Positions 8,714 to 18,860 of a DNA stretch of 64,000 nucleotides are shown here, piece by piece; the first letter of the stretch is position 1; each line of letters begins with the position of its first letter. This stretch comes from Bog-756 sp963769905 (lineage in GTDB: Bacteria; Actinomycetota; Acidimicrobiia; Acidimicrobiales; RAAP-2). The notes beneath the pieces were generated by a model. The model made no database searches. It was not told the DNA's origin and worked only from the letters and a program-made list of their open reading frames with translations. Where the stretch lies: assembly GCA_963769905.1 (NCBI GenBank), contig CAVYNG010000001.1, positions 558,001-622,000 on the forward strand, read 5' to 3'. The position numbers and the translations under genes were made by a program.

Positions 8714-11700
8714 TTAAGAGAGCGCCGTTCGCACAGCGTTCGCACCACGAGTCGGCGACGGCATCGAGGGGCGAACGCTTCTCCGGGCCACGTCGGCTCG
8801 GCACGTCGACTCCAGAGTCCGGCTGGACTGCCCGACAGCGACATGGATGGCCCGCTCCAGCATGTCGAGTGCCGCCGGGCCTGAGAGGAGGCCGCCACGA
8901 AGACGCAAGATCTCCGGCAGCCACCAACGGTCGTCTCGCTGTTCCGCGGCCGCCAACGCCGCGTCGAGGACCGCGCGAGCTTCGTCCTCACGTCCGTCAT
9001 CGATCAGGGCATCCGCCAGCAGGGAGAGCCAGTACGGCGCACGTAGGTACGCCCCTTGGGACCGCAGTTGGGCAATTCCCTGGCGAATAAGCGCAATCCC
9101 CGCATCGCCACCGATCGCCCACCCTTCGAGGATGAGCGCCCACTCGCTGTAGTAGGCGAACTCGTAGTGGATGCACAGGTCGCGGAATTGAGCAATGGTG
9201 AGCAAAAGAGCGTCTTTGTCTGCACCCAACTGATAGGTGATCCCCGCGTACGCAAGCGCAACCGCGAAGCTGAAGGGATGATTCGCCGATCTTCCCCGGT
9301 CGACTGCGTCTGCGCACCGAGCGATCGCCCCTTCTTCGTCCCCGACCAGCCACTGCGCGTGTGCAGCCCACGCTTGGGCGTGGACGTCGTGGTGCGTCCC
9401 GAGGATGAAGGAGACCGGCGCCGGCGAAAGATCAATGGCCAGATCGAAATGCTCGATCGCGAGCCTCGACAAACCGAGGCTGATTGCCGACCCGGCGAAC
9501 CCGAAATGCGCCTGCCCGGCCAGGTCGGGCTCGGCCTGCGCCAGGTGCAGGGCCTGCGCCGCCGTCTCATGGGCACGGGCGATATGTCCCTGGACGAGTT
9601 GGACCGTGAACAGCCCGATCAAGATTCGTCCCCATTCATTGGGCCGGTCGAGGCTTTCCGCAAGTGCCGCCGAGCGCTCCAGAGTGGATTGCAGCACGGG
9701 AGAGGTGTAGCCATGCGATGCGGTGAGCGGTGCGGAAATCAACTCGAGAAGTTCCAGCTCGTTGATGTCGCGATCACGCCCGGCGGCCGTCTCCGCCACC
9801 AGACTCAGGCAGCGCCGGTAGTACCGGATCGCTTCGGCGTTGGCGAAAACCGCTCGAGCGAGTTCTGCCGCCTGACGGAAGTAGACCACGGCACGATCCG
9901 GACGCCCCCCGCGCTCATACTGCTCGGCGAGCTGCGCCGCGACAGCGTCGATGTGTCCCGCGTGGAGAAGCTCGATGCCCTGAGCCAACCGTCGGTGCAA
10001 CAGCCAACGACGCGGCGGGCTGACCGAAGCGTAGGCCGCATCGCGCAACAGATCGTGGGAGAAATCGTATCCGTTGCGTTGTTCAACCAGAATGCGATGC
10101 CGCCATAGTTCGTCCACCGCCCGCACCAAGACGTCCGCATCGAGATCGCTCGCCTCGCTCAACAGATCCAGGCTGAAATCGCGCCCGACCGCTCCGGCCA
10201 GGCCCGCGACCTCTTGTGCGGCAGGCGAGATTTGATCGAGCCGATGACGGAGAAGATCTTGCAGGTCGCTGTCGGCCGAGCCCTGTGCAGATGCGGGTAC
10301 GCCGGCGAGACCGCGAGCCGCTTCGATGATGAAGAGCGGGTAGCCACTGGTCGCGGCGTACAACAGCGTCTCTTCCTGCATCGTGAGCGAACGGCCCGAT
10401 AGCGAGGTGGCCAGCTCCGCCGTGGTGACGGTGTCGAATGGAACAAGCTCCAACTCGGTCACTCTCCCCGCCGATCGCAGGGCCCGGATCGATGTCGCAA
10501 CCGCCCTGTTGTCTTCCATTTCGTCGGAACGAAGGGTGGCGACAACCAGGAGACGCGCTTCGTCGATGAAGCCGAACAGGAAGACCAGCCAGGCCACCGT
10601 CTCGGGATCGCACCACTGGATGTCATCGAGCACGAGGAGCGCCGGTCGATCGAGAGCGAGAAAGGCACGGGCAATACCCTCGAAGAAGCGATGCCGCTGC
10701 CACGCATCGGCCATCCCGCTGCTGTCATCGATGGCGGAGCGGTCGACGTGAGCGGCGTCCGCGAAGGGGAGGGAGCCGGGACGAGGAACCAGCCGCTCGA
10801 CCTCGGCTTGCCACACCGACTCGAGGAGCGCCGCGCTCGATCGAAGATCGTCGCTTCTGAGCCAATCGGCCACGGGTGAAAGAGCGGGCGCACCCGATTG
10901 ACCGAAACAGCGTGTCGTTGCCACGACGTTCCCCTCGGTTCTGACGCTCGCAGCCAAGTCCCCCACCAGCCGCGTCTTACCGACGCCGGCGCCCCCCGAC
11001 ACGACGACCAGACCTCCCTGTCCGTCCGACGCCTCCCGCCAGCGTCGTTGAAGTAGATCGATCTCATCGTCCCGACCGACGAGTCCGCCGACGGCCGGTC
11101 CTTTGCGTTGGGCCCGGGCGGTAGGCAAGGCATCGGGTATCGCCGGAGCGTCCTCACGGTTGAGCAACCTGTCGATGAACAACGTGGTCGCGGAGTCTGG
11201 GATCACCCCGAGCTCCCGCTCCAAAACCACGGCGCAGCGATGGTAGGTGCTCAACGCCGCCGCCCGGTCTCCAGACTCAGCCTGGAGTTCCATCAGGACC
11301 CGATATCCAACTTCCTCCAAAGGCTTCAGCTGAACTCGACGATCGGCAAACCTCGACGCACGGCTGCGGTCTCCCCCGCGCGGCATTCCATCGCGGCCTC
11401 GTCGCACAGGTCGACGCAAGCCCGGAGGAGCGGCTCTCGTTCATCGAGAACCCAGTCGTCGTACGCTCCGGGCATCAGGTCGCCGCGGTACTCGGCGATA
11501 GCCGCTTCGGCACGTGCGAGGAAGCCCGCACTGTCTCCGACCGATTTGAAGTTGAGGGCTGCGCGGCGCTCTACGTCGAAAGAGCGAACGTCGACTCGGC
11601 ACGACGGAGTGTCGGACCAGGTCAACGTCGTGGGCTGGACGCCGAGCGACGGATCGTCGGCGAGCATCGTTCGGAGGTTGTGAAGCTCACGTCGCAGGTT

Positions 11701-11886
11701 GGTGCGCGCCTGGGCCTCGTTGGAGTCCGGCCAGAACACGGCCGCAAGGTGACTTCTCGCTTGTGGAATGCCGGCATGCAGGATGAGATAGGCGAGAAGG
11801 GCGAACGAGCGAGACTGGGGATGCCGAGCCCCATTGTGTGGGGTACCAATCACGCGCTGTTCGCCGAGAAGACGAATCTCCAACAT
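8714..11886 (-). pseudogene. AfsR/BTAD-type regulator with AAA ATPase and TPR region, frameshifted
   Basis: Large transcriptional regulator split by a frameshift. Residues 1-180 (from ATG 11886, MLEIRLLGEQRV) form a winged-helix DNA-binding domain and the first half of a bacterial transcriptional activator domain. This frame stops at 11326. The rest of that domain (RRVQLKPLEEVGYR, LERELGVIPDS) continues in another frame, followed by an ATPase with Walker A GGAGVGKTRL and Walker B LLVLDDIQWCD, then a long helical repeat region to 8714. The shift falls between about 11353 and 11375. No start codon fits a separate downstream gene, so this is one gene with a single-base change or a sequencing error. 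It lies just upstream of the FAD oxidase and may control it. Confidence 0.85.
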
Positions 11887-12829
11887 CGTGGGCCTCTTGT
11901 CTTGTGGATTGATCGTCGTCGCGATTGCCCGACGTCCCGATCCTTACAACGCTCTGGCATCGAGGAATCCGCCGAACTTGCAGGCATGTCTGCCTCAGCA
12001 GTGCACGAGTGAGCTGGATTCGAAGATCGCCACCGCACGATCGTCTGCCGATCGGAGCGTCATGCAGACGCCCTCGGGCCATCGCACAACGACAAACAGC
12101 CAGATCGCCTTCAGTGCGGAGCTCGATGTCGGCCGCCGCTCGAGTCCTCACCGATCGACGCGATACCCGGCTTGATCTCGCATGGGGACTTAAGGCCCCC
12201 TGATCGGGGACACCCGTGACCGAGAACGCCGGCGGCCCCGGTTCGCCGATTCGACGAGTGTACGCAGAAACATCCTGAACGAACGACGAAGACCGAGAGC
12301 GCCGCAGTCGGATTCGAGCCGATCCGAATTGTCTTCATTCGGAATGCGACTCTCGGCAACGAGCACTGCGGTTGGGACGTTCGAGGTGGCTGGGTCGCTA
12401 TCGACATCAACGGCCGGAAACAGGCCCAACATCACTACTAACAGGGCGACGAAGAATGACAAGTAGCTCTGCACCCGGTTCGGATTCCAACGGACCACAC
12501 GGGCGCCGCCACACAGAGCCGGCCCTCGTCCACCGATCGATGCCTGGCCCGCAACCACAGTAATGGCCTATCCCGATTTCGTGCGAATGTCAACCAAGAT
12601 CGACGCGATTCTAAATCCCAAATGCAGGCGGCCGAATCTCAGACCAATGTGATGCCTCGGGTCGGTCCGACCAGGGCGCAGCCGGAAGGCCCCGCGATCG
12701 GTCGAACTCATCGACCGTCTTACCAATCGGAGCGGTTGATTCGCGCTCCCGCGCGCCACTCACCCTCTGAACAGCCCCGTGCCCGGCTCCGAACGAAACG
12801 GGCATGGGCAGGCCAGAAAGGGGAAGGGG
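11887..12829. other. Intergenic stretch without a convincing gene
   Basis: About 940 bases between the divergent regulator and lipoprotein genes. The only candidate is a minus-strand frame at 12190-12558 with one hydrophobic stretch (SYLSFFVALLVVMLGLFPAV), but it has no clear ribosome site and a low-complexity basic tail, so I do not call it. Codon use elsewhere in the stretch looks non-coding. Near 12815-12828 lies the purine-rich ribosome site of the next gene. Confidence 0.5.
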
Positions 12830-14983
12830 ATGCGACGGTGGGCAGTGTGGGTGTGCGTGGTGGTGGCGCTGGCGGCATCAGGGTGCAGCACCGTCGACGC
12901 GTCCCGGGGGCATTCGGGGCCGGACCCGGCGCGACTCCTCTCCTACACGAGCTGCAGCCAGCTCCTCTCGCAGGTGAAGGCACAAGCGCTGTCCGAGGTC
13001 GGACCCAACGGGCTCCCCGATCCTCCGGCCGCATTTGGGTCTTCTTCGGTCGGGACCCCCGAACGGTTGGCGGCGGCCGCGTCGAGCACCGCGGCCGGCG
13101 TTGCCAACGACGCGGCCGGCACCGACCGAGCCGCCTCTGCCGGCGTGCCCGCCTACTCGACGACCAACGACCAGGAGCAGGGCGTCGACGAACCGGACTT
13201 GGTCAAGACGAACGGCCAGTTGCTGGTCACCCTGCGCGACGACCCGGTCGGGATCCAGGTGGCTTCCGTAGGAGCGGTTCCGCGTCTACGAGGATTCCTC
13301 TCCATGGCCGACACCGTGGATCCGAGCGGAATGTTCCTGGTCGGGAACGACGCGGTGGTCCTCGGGTCGAGCACCTCCCCGGTCCCGCAGCCGCGATCGG
13401 GGAACCCGTCCCAGTCGTCGGGCGTCCCGAACGGCGGCGGCCCGATGATTCCGGCTACGCCGACGGCACCCACCACCGATGTGACCGTGGTGGATCTCAC
13501 CGACCCCGACCATCCGGTGGTCGCTCACTCGTTCGTGGTCAAAGGTGCGGAGGTCGATGCGCGCCTGATCGCCGGCTACGTCGAACTGGTCGTCGACTCC
13601 GCGCCGACGCTTCCCTTCGTCACGCCGACGGATTGGTCGCCGGCCACGTCCCATCAGGCGCTCGACGCGAATCGCGCGCTCGTTCTCGGCTCCGACCTGG
13701 CTGACTGGCTCCCTTCGGTGACCAGCGAACCGAACGGCGCGACCAGTACCACGGACTGCACCTCGACCTTCCACACCGTCGCCTCCTCGGGTCTCGACAC
13801 GGTGTCGGTCGTGCCCATCGCCCCTGACTCCGATCAGCCGTTGCCGGCAGTGACCGTGATGGGCGACGCCACGACCGTGTACGCCAGCACCTCGTCCCTG
13901 TATGTGGCCACCTCGCCTTGGTCTGAGCTCCAGGCGATGCCGGCGGTCGCCGGCACGAACGGCCCTCCGACGGCTGGGGGCACGGCCGGGGACTCGACAC
14001 AGGTGCACGGCTTCGACCTCTCCGACCCCGCGGGTCCTCGCTACCTCGGATCCGGTCAGGTGCCCGGTACCTTGATCGGCCAGTACGCCCTCTCGGAGTA
14101 CCAGGGCTACCTGCGGGTGGCGACCACGGTCGGAGAGCCTTCCCCGGCTCCAGGAGACGGGACCGCGTCTGCGACTCTTTCGGACAATCGGGTGACGGTC
14201 CTGCAGCCGCAAGGTGGTGCACTCGTGACGGTGGGGACTCTCGGAGGACTCGGGAACGGCGAGAAGATCTACGCGGTCCGCTTCATCGGCACGCTCGCCT
14301 TCGTGGTCACATTCCGGCAGACCGACCCGCTCTACGTCGTCGATCTCAGCGACCCCGCCACTCCACGTACCGCCGGGCAGCTCGACCTCATCGGCTTCTC
14401 CTCCTTCCTCCAACCGGTCGGCAACGGGCTGCTGCTCGGGATCGGGCAGAGCGTCGACCAAAACCTACGGGTCAGTGGGTTGCAGGCTTCACTGTTCGAC
14501 GTCTCCGACCCGGCCCATCCGACCCTCGTCTCGAAGCTCGTCTATCCGGAAGGGACGTCGACAGCCGAGAGCGACCCGCACGCGCTCCTCTACTGGGCAC
14601 CGTCCGATCTGGCGATCATGCCGCTCGAGCTTCCCGGTGGGGTCACGCCTGCCGGCGGCACGAACAGCCCGGCCCCGGACTCTCCGCCCTTCAACGGTGC
14701 GCTGGCCCTCGGCATCAGCCCGTCCGGGCTCACCGAGACGGCGCGCCTCGCACAGCCCACGCCTGTCACCGCGCCGACAGCCGGTGCCACCAGCGGGGTC
14801 TCGTCGCCTGCTGAAATCGGGGGGAATGCCGAAGTCATGCCCGCCATCGCTCCGTACTCCCCGAACTCCGGCATCGAGCGCGCCGTCGTCGTCGGGGACA
14901 CCATCTACACCGTCTCCGAAAGCGGCATCATGGCGAACAGTCTCTCGAGCTTCGCTCGAGTCGCCTGGTTGCCGTACCCGTGA
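12830..14983 (+). CDS. Secreted beta-propeller-domain lipoprotein
   Basis: Extracellular protein of 717 residues, predicted lipid-anchored: N-terminus MRRWAVWVCVVVALAASGC ends in a lipobox (LAASGC). The body matches the Beta_propel family (PF09826 type), whose hallmark is seen as QGVDEPDLVKTNGQ, followed by repeated blade-like strands such as VTVVDLTDPDHPVV and LYVVDLSDPATPR. The ATG at 12830 is preceded by GGGGAAGGGG; an upstream in-frame ATG lacks the signal peptide. Function is unknown; family members sit on the surface of actinobacteria and archaea. The sigma factor gene starts 39 bases downstream. Confidence 0.85.
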   Translation: MRRWAVWVCVVVALAASGCSTVDASRGHSGPDPARLLSYTSCSQLLSQVKAQALSEVGPNGLPDPPAAFGSSSVGTPERLAAAASSTAAGVANDAAGTDRAASAGVPAYSTTNDQEQGVDEPDLVKTNGQLLVTLRDDPVGIQVASVGAVPRLRGFLSMADTVDPSGMFLVGNDAVVLGSSTSPVPQPRSGNPSQSSGVPNGGGPMIPATPTAPTTDVTVVDLTDPDHPVVAHSFVVKGAEVDARLIAGYVELVVDSAPTLPFVTPTDWSPATSHQALDANRALVLGSDLADWLPSVTSEPNGATSTTDCTSTFHTVASSGLDTVSVVPIAPDSDQPLPAVTVMGDATTVYASTSSLYVATSPWSELQAMPAVAGTNGPPTAGGTAGDSTQVHGFDLSDPAGPRYLGSGQVPGTLIGQYALSEYQGYLRVATTVGEPSPAPGDGTASATLSDNRVTVLQPQGGALVTVGTLGGLGNGEKIYAVRFIGTLAFVVTFRQTDPLYVVDLSDPATPRTAGQLDLIGFSSFLQPVGNGLLLGIGQSVDQNLRVSGLQASLFDVSDPAHPTLVSKLVYPEGTSTAESDPHALLYWAPSDLAIMPLELPGGVTPAGGTNSPAPDSPPFNGALALGISPSGLTETARLAQPTPVTAPTAGATSGVSSPAEIGGNAEVMPAIAPYSPNSGIERAVVVGDTIYTVSESGIMANSLSSFARVAWLPYP

Positions 14984-15022
14984 GCCCAGACCCGTGAGCC
15001 CGGTCAGGGTGGGCGAGCTCTC

Positions 15023-15616
15023 GTGATGCACCCTCGACGCGACTTGCGGTCGGTGAACGCGGCAGAGGAACTCGCGCCCTCCGACGACGTCGCGCTGCTC
15101 CACGCAGTGGTGCGGCGCGATCCGTCAGCAGTCCGCCGCCTCCTCGACGAAGTGGCGCCAACCGTGTACGGCTATCTGTACGCGCGAGTCGGCGGCGACG
15201 AACCCGTTGCCGAGGACCTCTTGCAAGAGACGCTGCTCGAAGCCGTGGGCTCCGCATCCTCCTTCCGTGGTGACGCGGCCCTCTCGACGTGGCTGTGTGC
15301 GATCGCCCGGCGCCGCCTCGCACGCCACTACGAGCGCGAACGCCGCGCCGAGGCAGCCCGTTCGGGGTTGCGGCTCGCCTTGGCCCCCGACCCGGATCTC
15401 GAGGCCGACGCCTTCGAGCGCCGCGACGAGGTCGTCCGCGCCCTCGGGCGGATTCCGGCGAGTTACCGGCAGGTACTCGTGCTCAAGTACCTCGACGGTC
15501 TGACGGTGGAGGAGATCGCCTCGGAGATGGGTCGCAGCAGTCGCGTGCAGGTGCAGTCGCTCCTCCAGCGAGCCCGCGACCGCCTGCGAGACGAGCTCGG
15601 TGAAGATCGTGACTGA
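15023..15616 (+). CDS. ECF-type RNA polymerase sigma factor
   Basis: Group 4 sigma factor of 197 residues. Region 2 holds YARVGGDEPVAEDLLQETLLEAV and STWLCAIARRRLARHY; region 4 has ALGRIPASYRQVLVLKYLDGLTVEEIASEMGRS, where an Arg-Val-Gln run replaces the usual turn after the second helix. GTG 15023 and ATG 15026 are both possible starts. It overlaps the next gene by 17 bases, the usual layout for a sigma factor and its membrane partner. The stimulus is not evident; the upstream propeller lipoprotein could be a sensor or target. Confidence 0.92.
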   Translation: MMHPRRDLRSVNAAEELAPSDDVALLHAVVRRDPSAVRRLLDEVAPTVYGYLYARVGGDEPVAEDLLQETLLEAVGSASSFRGDAALSTWLCAIARRRLARHYERERRAEAARSGLRLALAPDPDLEADAFERRDEVVRALGRIPASYRQVLVLKYLDGLTVEEIASEMGRSSRVQVQSLLQRARDRLRDELGEDRD

Positions 15617-16391
15617 GTGGCCCGGTGAGATCTTGGGGCTCGCCGATGCTCCGAGGTCTCTGCCACCCGGGGTTCGCGATCGGCTGGAGCAGGCGCTGCT
15701 CGCCGACGGCCTCTCCACGGAGACGACGCGCCCGCTCGGCGGCGACGTGTCGGACCGGCTCGAAGGTGCGCTCGATGATCCGATGGCCGGGGAACTGGGC
15801 GGTGTCGACAAGCCCCGGCCCCTCCCTCCTGCCACCGACAGGGCTCTCGAGCGTGCCTTTGCCCGTGGGAGCCGCCGTCGCCGCAGTGTGGCAGTCGTGG
15901 GTGCCGCGGCTGCAGTCGTCGTAGTCGCCGCCGGGCTCACGGTGGCCGTTTCCGACGCAGGCCGCTCCCCCTCGAAGGCGCCCACTCAGGCCCTCGCTCC
16001 TCCGACCCAGCACCGCGCAGCGGGCGCGAACGGCTCCACGAGCTCCGGCTTGCCGAGCGCGGCCTCCGCCTCCCAGGCCCCACAGGCACTGGGGTCGGAC
16101 CACACTGCGACGCCGACTGGTCCCGAAGCGGTAGCGCGACCCGTCGTGACCGGGATTTCGCCCGCGTCCGGGCCCGCGGCAGGCGACACCTCGGTCACCA
16201 TCACCGGTGCGGGCCTCAGCGCCGCGACGACGGTTCGATTCGGGACCGTGCCGGCCCACTTCCGGATCGTCTCCGCCTCGCAACTCGCTGCCGTGTCGCC
16301 CGCGCACGGCGCGGGTTCGATCGCTGTCACCGTCGCCACCGGAGCAGGGACGACGCTCGCGGCGGGCAGCGCCCACTTCACCTACCACTGA
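15600..16391 (+). CDS. Membrane protein with extracellular IPT/TIG domain, possible anti-sigma partner
   Basis: Protein of 263 residues overlapping the sigma gene. The N-terminal ~95 residues are cytoplasmic with two DRLE-type repeats (VRDRLEQALLADGL and SDRLEGALDDPM); one membrane helix follows an Arg cluster (about residues 97-117). The outside part is a Pro/Ser/Thr-rich linker ending in one TIG Ig-like domain (VTGISPASGPAAGDTSVTIT). The topology fits an anti-sigma factor, but no zinc-binding HxxxCxxC motif is present, so that role rests on gene order alone. Start GTG 15600; GTG 15609 is an alternative. Confidence 0.7.
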   Translation: MKIVTEWPGEILGLADAPRSLPPGVRDRLEQALLADGLSTETTRPLGGDVSDRLEGALDDPMAGELGGVDKPRPLPPATDRALERAFARGSRRRRSVAVVGAAAAVVVVAAGLTVAVSDAGRSPSKAPTQALAPPTQHRAAGANGSTSSGLPSAASASQAPQALGSDHTATPTGPEAVARPVVTGISPASGPAAGDTSVTITGAGLSAATTVRFGTVPAHFRIVSASQLAAVSPAHGAGSIAVTVATGAGTTLAAGSAHFTYH

Positions 16392-16457
16392 GGAGTCGAC
16401 GGGGCCCCTTCCCGCGGATAGAACAGAGAGAGTTGCCGAGCGACACGGGGAGTCGAG

Positions 16458-17090
16458 TTGCTGGCAGAAGAGAAGCGCTCGACCTGGGAGTACTACGACC
16501 GTCGGGTCAGCCAGGGAGTCCCGGGTCTGCAGCATGCCCTCGACTACTGGTCCGGGCTCGGTGTGCCGGTCGCTGCCGACGAGGTCGAGGAAGAGGCCAC
16601 TCGAGTCCGAGCGCTCCTCAGTTCGCTTCCCGAGACCACCTTTGTCGAAGCGGCCGCCGGTCCGGGGACCTTCACCGGACTCCTCCCGGGCCGGGGGGTT
16701 GCGTCCGACCAGAGCGCGGCCGCGCTCGCCCGTCTGCGCGCGGATCACCCGACCGTTCCGGCAGTCCGAGCAGACGTGACCTCACTCCCGTTCCGCGACA
16801 GAACCTTCGGCCGGTACTTCGCCGCTCACATCTACGGCCTGCTCCAACTTCATGATGCGCGCACCATGCTCGACGAAGGCGCCCGAGTCGCTCGGGAAGT
16901 GGTCATCCTCGACGCCGGCCGGCCCCGGGGAGTCGCCGCCGAGGAGTGGCAGGACCGGACGCTTCCCGAGGGCGGCAACTACCGCATCTACCGGCGCCAC
17001 TTCGAACCGGAGGTGCTCGCGTCGGAGCTGGGCGGCACCGTCCTGTTCGGCGGATCGTTCTACGTGCTGGCGCGCGTGGCGATGGTCTGA
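16458..17090 (+). CDS. Class I SAM-dependent methyltransferase-like protein
   Basis: Cytoplasmic protein of 210 residues. Motif I is seen as FVEAAAGPGTFTGLLPG, with SDQSAAAL as the acidic end of strand 2, and VRADVTSLPFRDRTFGRYFA matches the DxxxLPFxDxxFD pattern of UbiE/Methyltransf_11 proteins. Later parts (LDEGARVAREVVILDAG) also fit. The proposed start is TTG 16458 with GGGGAGTCGAG just upstream. The substrate is unknown. It ends 49 bases before the convergent aldehyde dehydrogenase gene. Confidence 0.75.
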   Translation: MLAEEKRSTWEYYDRRVSQGVPGLQHALDYWSGLGVPVAADEVEEEATRVRALLSSLPETTFVEAAAGPGTFTGLLPGRGVASDQSAAALARLRADHPTVPAVRADVTSLPFRDRTFGRYFAAHIYGLLQLHDARTMLDEGARVAREVVILDAGRPRGVAAEEWQDRTLPEGGNYRIYRRHFEPEVLASELGGTVLFGGSFYVLARVAMV

Positions 17091-17139
17091 TCGCACGAAG
17101 CAAGCCGGACCCGGCGTGCCCCCGAGCCGGTTCGTCCGC

Positions 17140-18657
17140 TCAGCGGCTGTGTCCGCGGAGGACCCACATCAGCTTGGCGACCATCTTGGTCGATCCCGGC
17201 GGCCTACCGAAGCTGGTGAGATTGACCGGAAGGGCGAAGCGCTGGGCGGTGACCCCCTTCGCCCGGGTGAATTCGCGCAGCCCGTCGGGTCCGTGGACGC
17301 GTCCGAACCCCGACTCGCCCACCCCGCCGAAGGGCAGTCCCGGAACGAACGCGTAGGTCATGATCGAGTTGACCGAGGTCATGCCGGAGCGCATGCGGCG
17401 GGCCAGCTCGATCCCTCGTCGGCGCGAGCGGGTGAAGATCGCGCCACCGAGCCCGTAGGTGGAGGCGTTGGCGAGCTCGAGACCCTCCTCTGCGTCCTTC
17501 ACCTTGGTCACGGTCAACGTGGGACCGAAAGTCTCCTCGCGAACCGCGGCGGAGTCCTCGGGTACGTCGACCAAGACGGTAGGCCCAACTCCTAGAACGT
17601 CGACTGATTCCACCCCTCCGATCACCGCCCGACCACCGCGCTGCAGCGCGTCGGTCAGGTGACGGCGGATGACCTCGACCTGGCTCGGCATGGTGGGCGG
17701 ACCCCACGACGCGTCGGGCCCCGTACCCGGTCCGAGGGTCCGGGCCTTGGCCGTCAGAACGGCGAGGAACCGGTCGTAGACGGCTTCGGTCGCGTACACG
17801 CGCTCGGTACCGATGCAGGTCTGCCCACCGTTGCTCATCCCGCTCCAGAGAGCCGCGTCGGCGGCGGCGTCCACGTCGGCGTCGTCGTCCACCAACAGCG
17901 CGTCCTTGCCCCCGCACTCCATGAGCACCGGCACCAGTCCCTCCGCGCAGGTGGCCATCACCTTCCGCCCGGTCGTGGCCGAGCCGGTGAAGGCGATCTT
18001 GTCGACACCCGCGCGGCAGAGAGCCGCACCCGTCTCGCCGAGGCCGGTCACCAACGTGAGGACGTCCTTCCCGTCGGGAGCCACCCTCGCCCAGGCGTCG
18101 ACCAACCAGCTGCCGATCGCGGGCGTGTACTCGCTCGGCTTGAAGACCACCGCGTTGCCCGCCGCGAGCGCATACGCGATCGATCCCATCGGCGTGAAGA
18201 CCGGATAGTTCCACGGGCCGATGACCCCGACCACACCGAGCGGCAGGTACTCGACACTCGCCGAGTTGTTGGCGGCCAGCAATCCCGTCGGGACCCGGCG
18301 TCGTCCGAGAACCTTGCTGGCGTGGGACGCCACCCACACCAGATGGTCGAGGACGAGGGTGATCTCGAGGACCGCGTCGCCGTGCGGCTTGCCGTTCTCG
18401 CGGTGCACGAGATCGGCGAGCTCTTCGATACGACGGGCGAGCTCGGCCTTGTAGCGACGGAGATGGTGTGCGCGGCCGTCGAAGTCGAGCGCCCGCCACC
18501 ACACCGACGCCTCACGCGCCCGCTGGACGGCGGCGGTCACCGTGGCCTGGTCGTCGACAGGTTGGCTGGCGACGACCTCACCGGTGGCCGGGTCGAGCGA
18601 GTCGAAATGCGCACGGGGCTCCTCGACGACCGAACGGAGTTGCTGAACGTTGCTCAT
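17140..18657 (-). CDS. NAD(P)-dependent aldehyde dehydrogenase
   Basis: Oxidises an aldehyde to the acid. The 505-residue protein has all family landmarks: GPWNYP with the catalytic Asn (N150), FTGSATTGRKV of the cofactor site, general base Glu in LMECGG (E247) and nucleophile in NGGQTCIG (C281). The C-terminal PFGGVGESGFGR is also typical. ATG 18657 has AAGGAGG directly upstream; a longer in-frame start exists but is less likely. It resembles broad-range or succinate-semialdehyde dehydrogenases; the exact substrate cannot be assigned. Confidence 0.93.
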   Translation of the reverse strand: MSNVQQLRSVVEEPRAHFDSLDPATGEVVASQPVDDQATVTAAVQRAREASVWWRALDFDGRAHHLRRYKAELARRIEELADLVHRENGKPHGDAVLEITLVLDHLVWVASHASKVLGRRRVPTGLLAANNSASVEYLPLGVVGVIGPWNYPVFTPMGSIAYALAAGNAVVFKPSEYTPAIGSWLVDAWARVAPDGKDVLTLVTGLGETGAALCRAGVDKIAFTGSATTGRKVMATCAEGLVPVLMECGGKDALLVDDDADVDAAADAALWSGMSNGGQTCIGTERVYATEAVYDRFLAVLTAKARTLGPGTGPDASWGPPTMPSQVEVIRRHLTDALQRGGRAVIGGVESVDVLGVGPTVLVDVPEDSAAVREETFGPTLTVTKVKDAEEGLELANASTYGLGGAIFTRSRRRGIELARRMRSGMTSVNSIMTYAFVPGLPFGGVGESGFGRVHGPDGLREFTRAKGVTAQRFALPVNLTSFGRPPGSTKMVAKLMWVLRGHSR

Positions 18658-18860
18658 CGATCCCTCCTTGTTCGTCCGCCCGGAGCCCTCTCGCATGGGC
18701 CGGCAGACGGACTGCTGACCCCTTGCGTCGGGTCACTGTCGAATGAGTACACCTTTCCCTTACCCATCGCCTTCCGGCCCGAGAAATTGCCGGTGGCCTG
18801 GGCATATGCTGGGCGCTCCGCGGGGCGATCCCACGGGCGGAGGACGATCGGGGTCACTGC

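Noticed and set aside
12010..12110. Short minus-strand frame reading LKAIWLFVVVRWPEGVCMTL
   Set aside because: No start codon with a ribosome site; too short to separate from chance.
12190..12558. Minus-strand frame with one hydrophobic segment
   Set aside because: Basic low-complexity tail, no ribosome site and no recognisable family; left uncalled.
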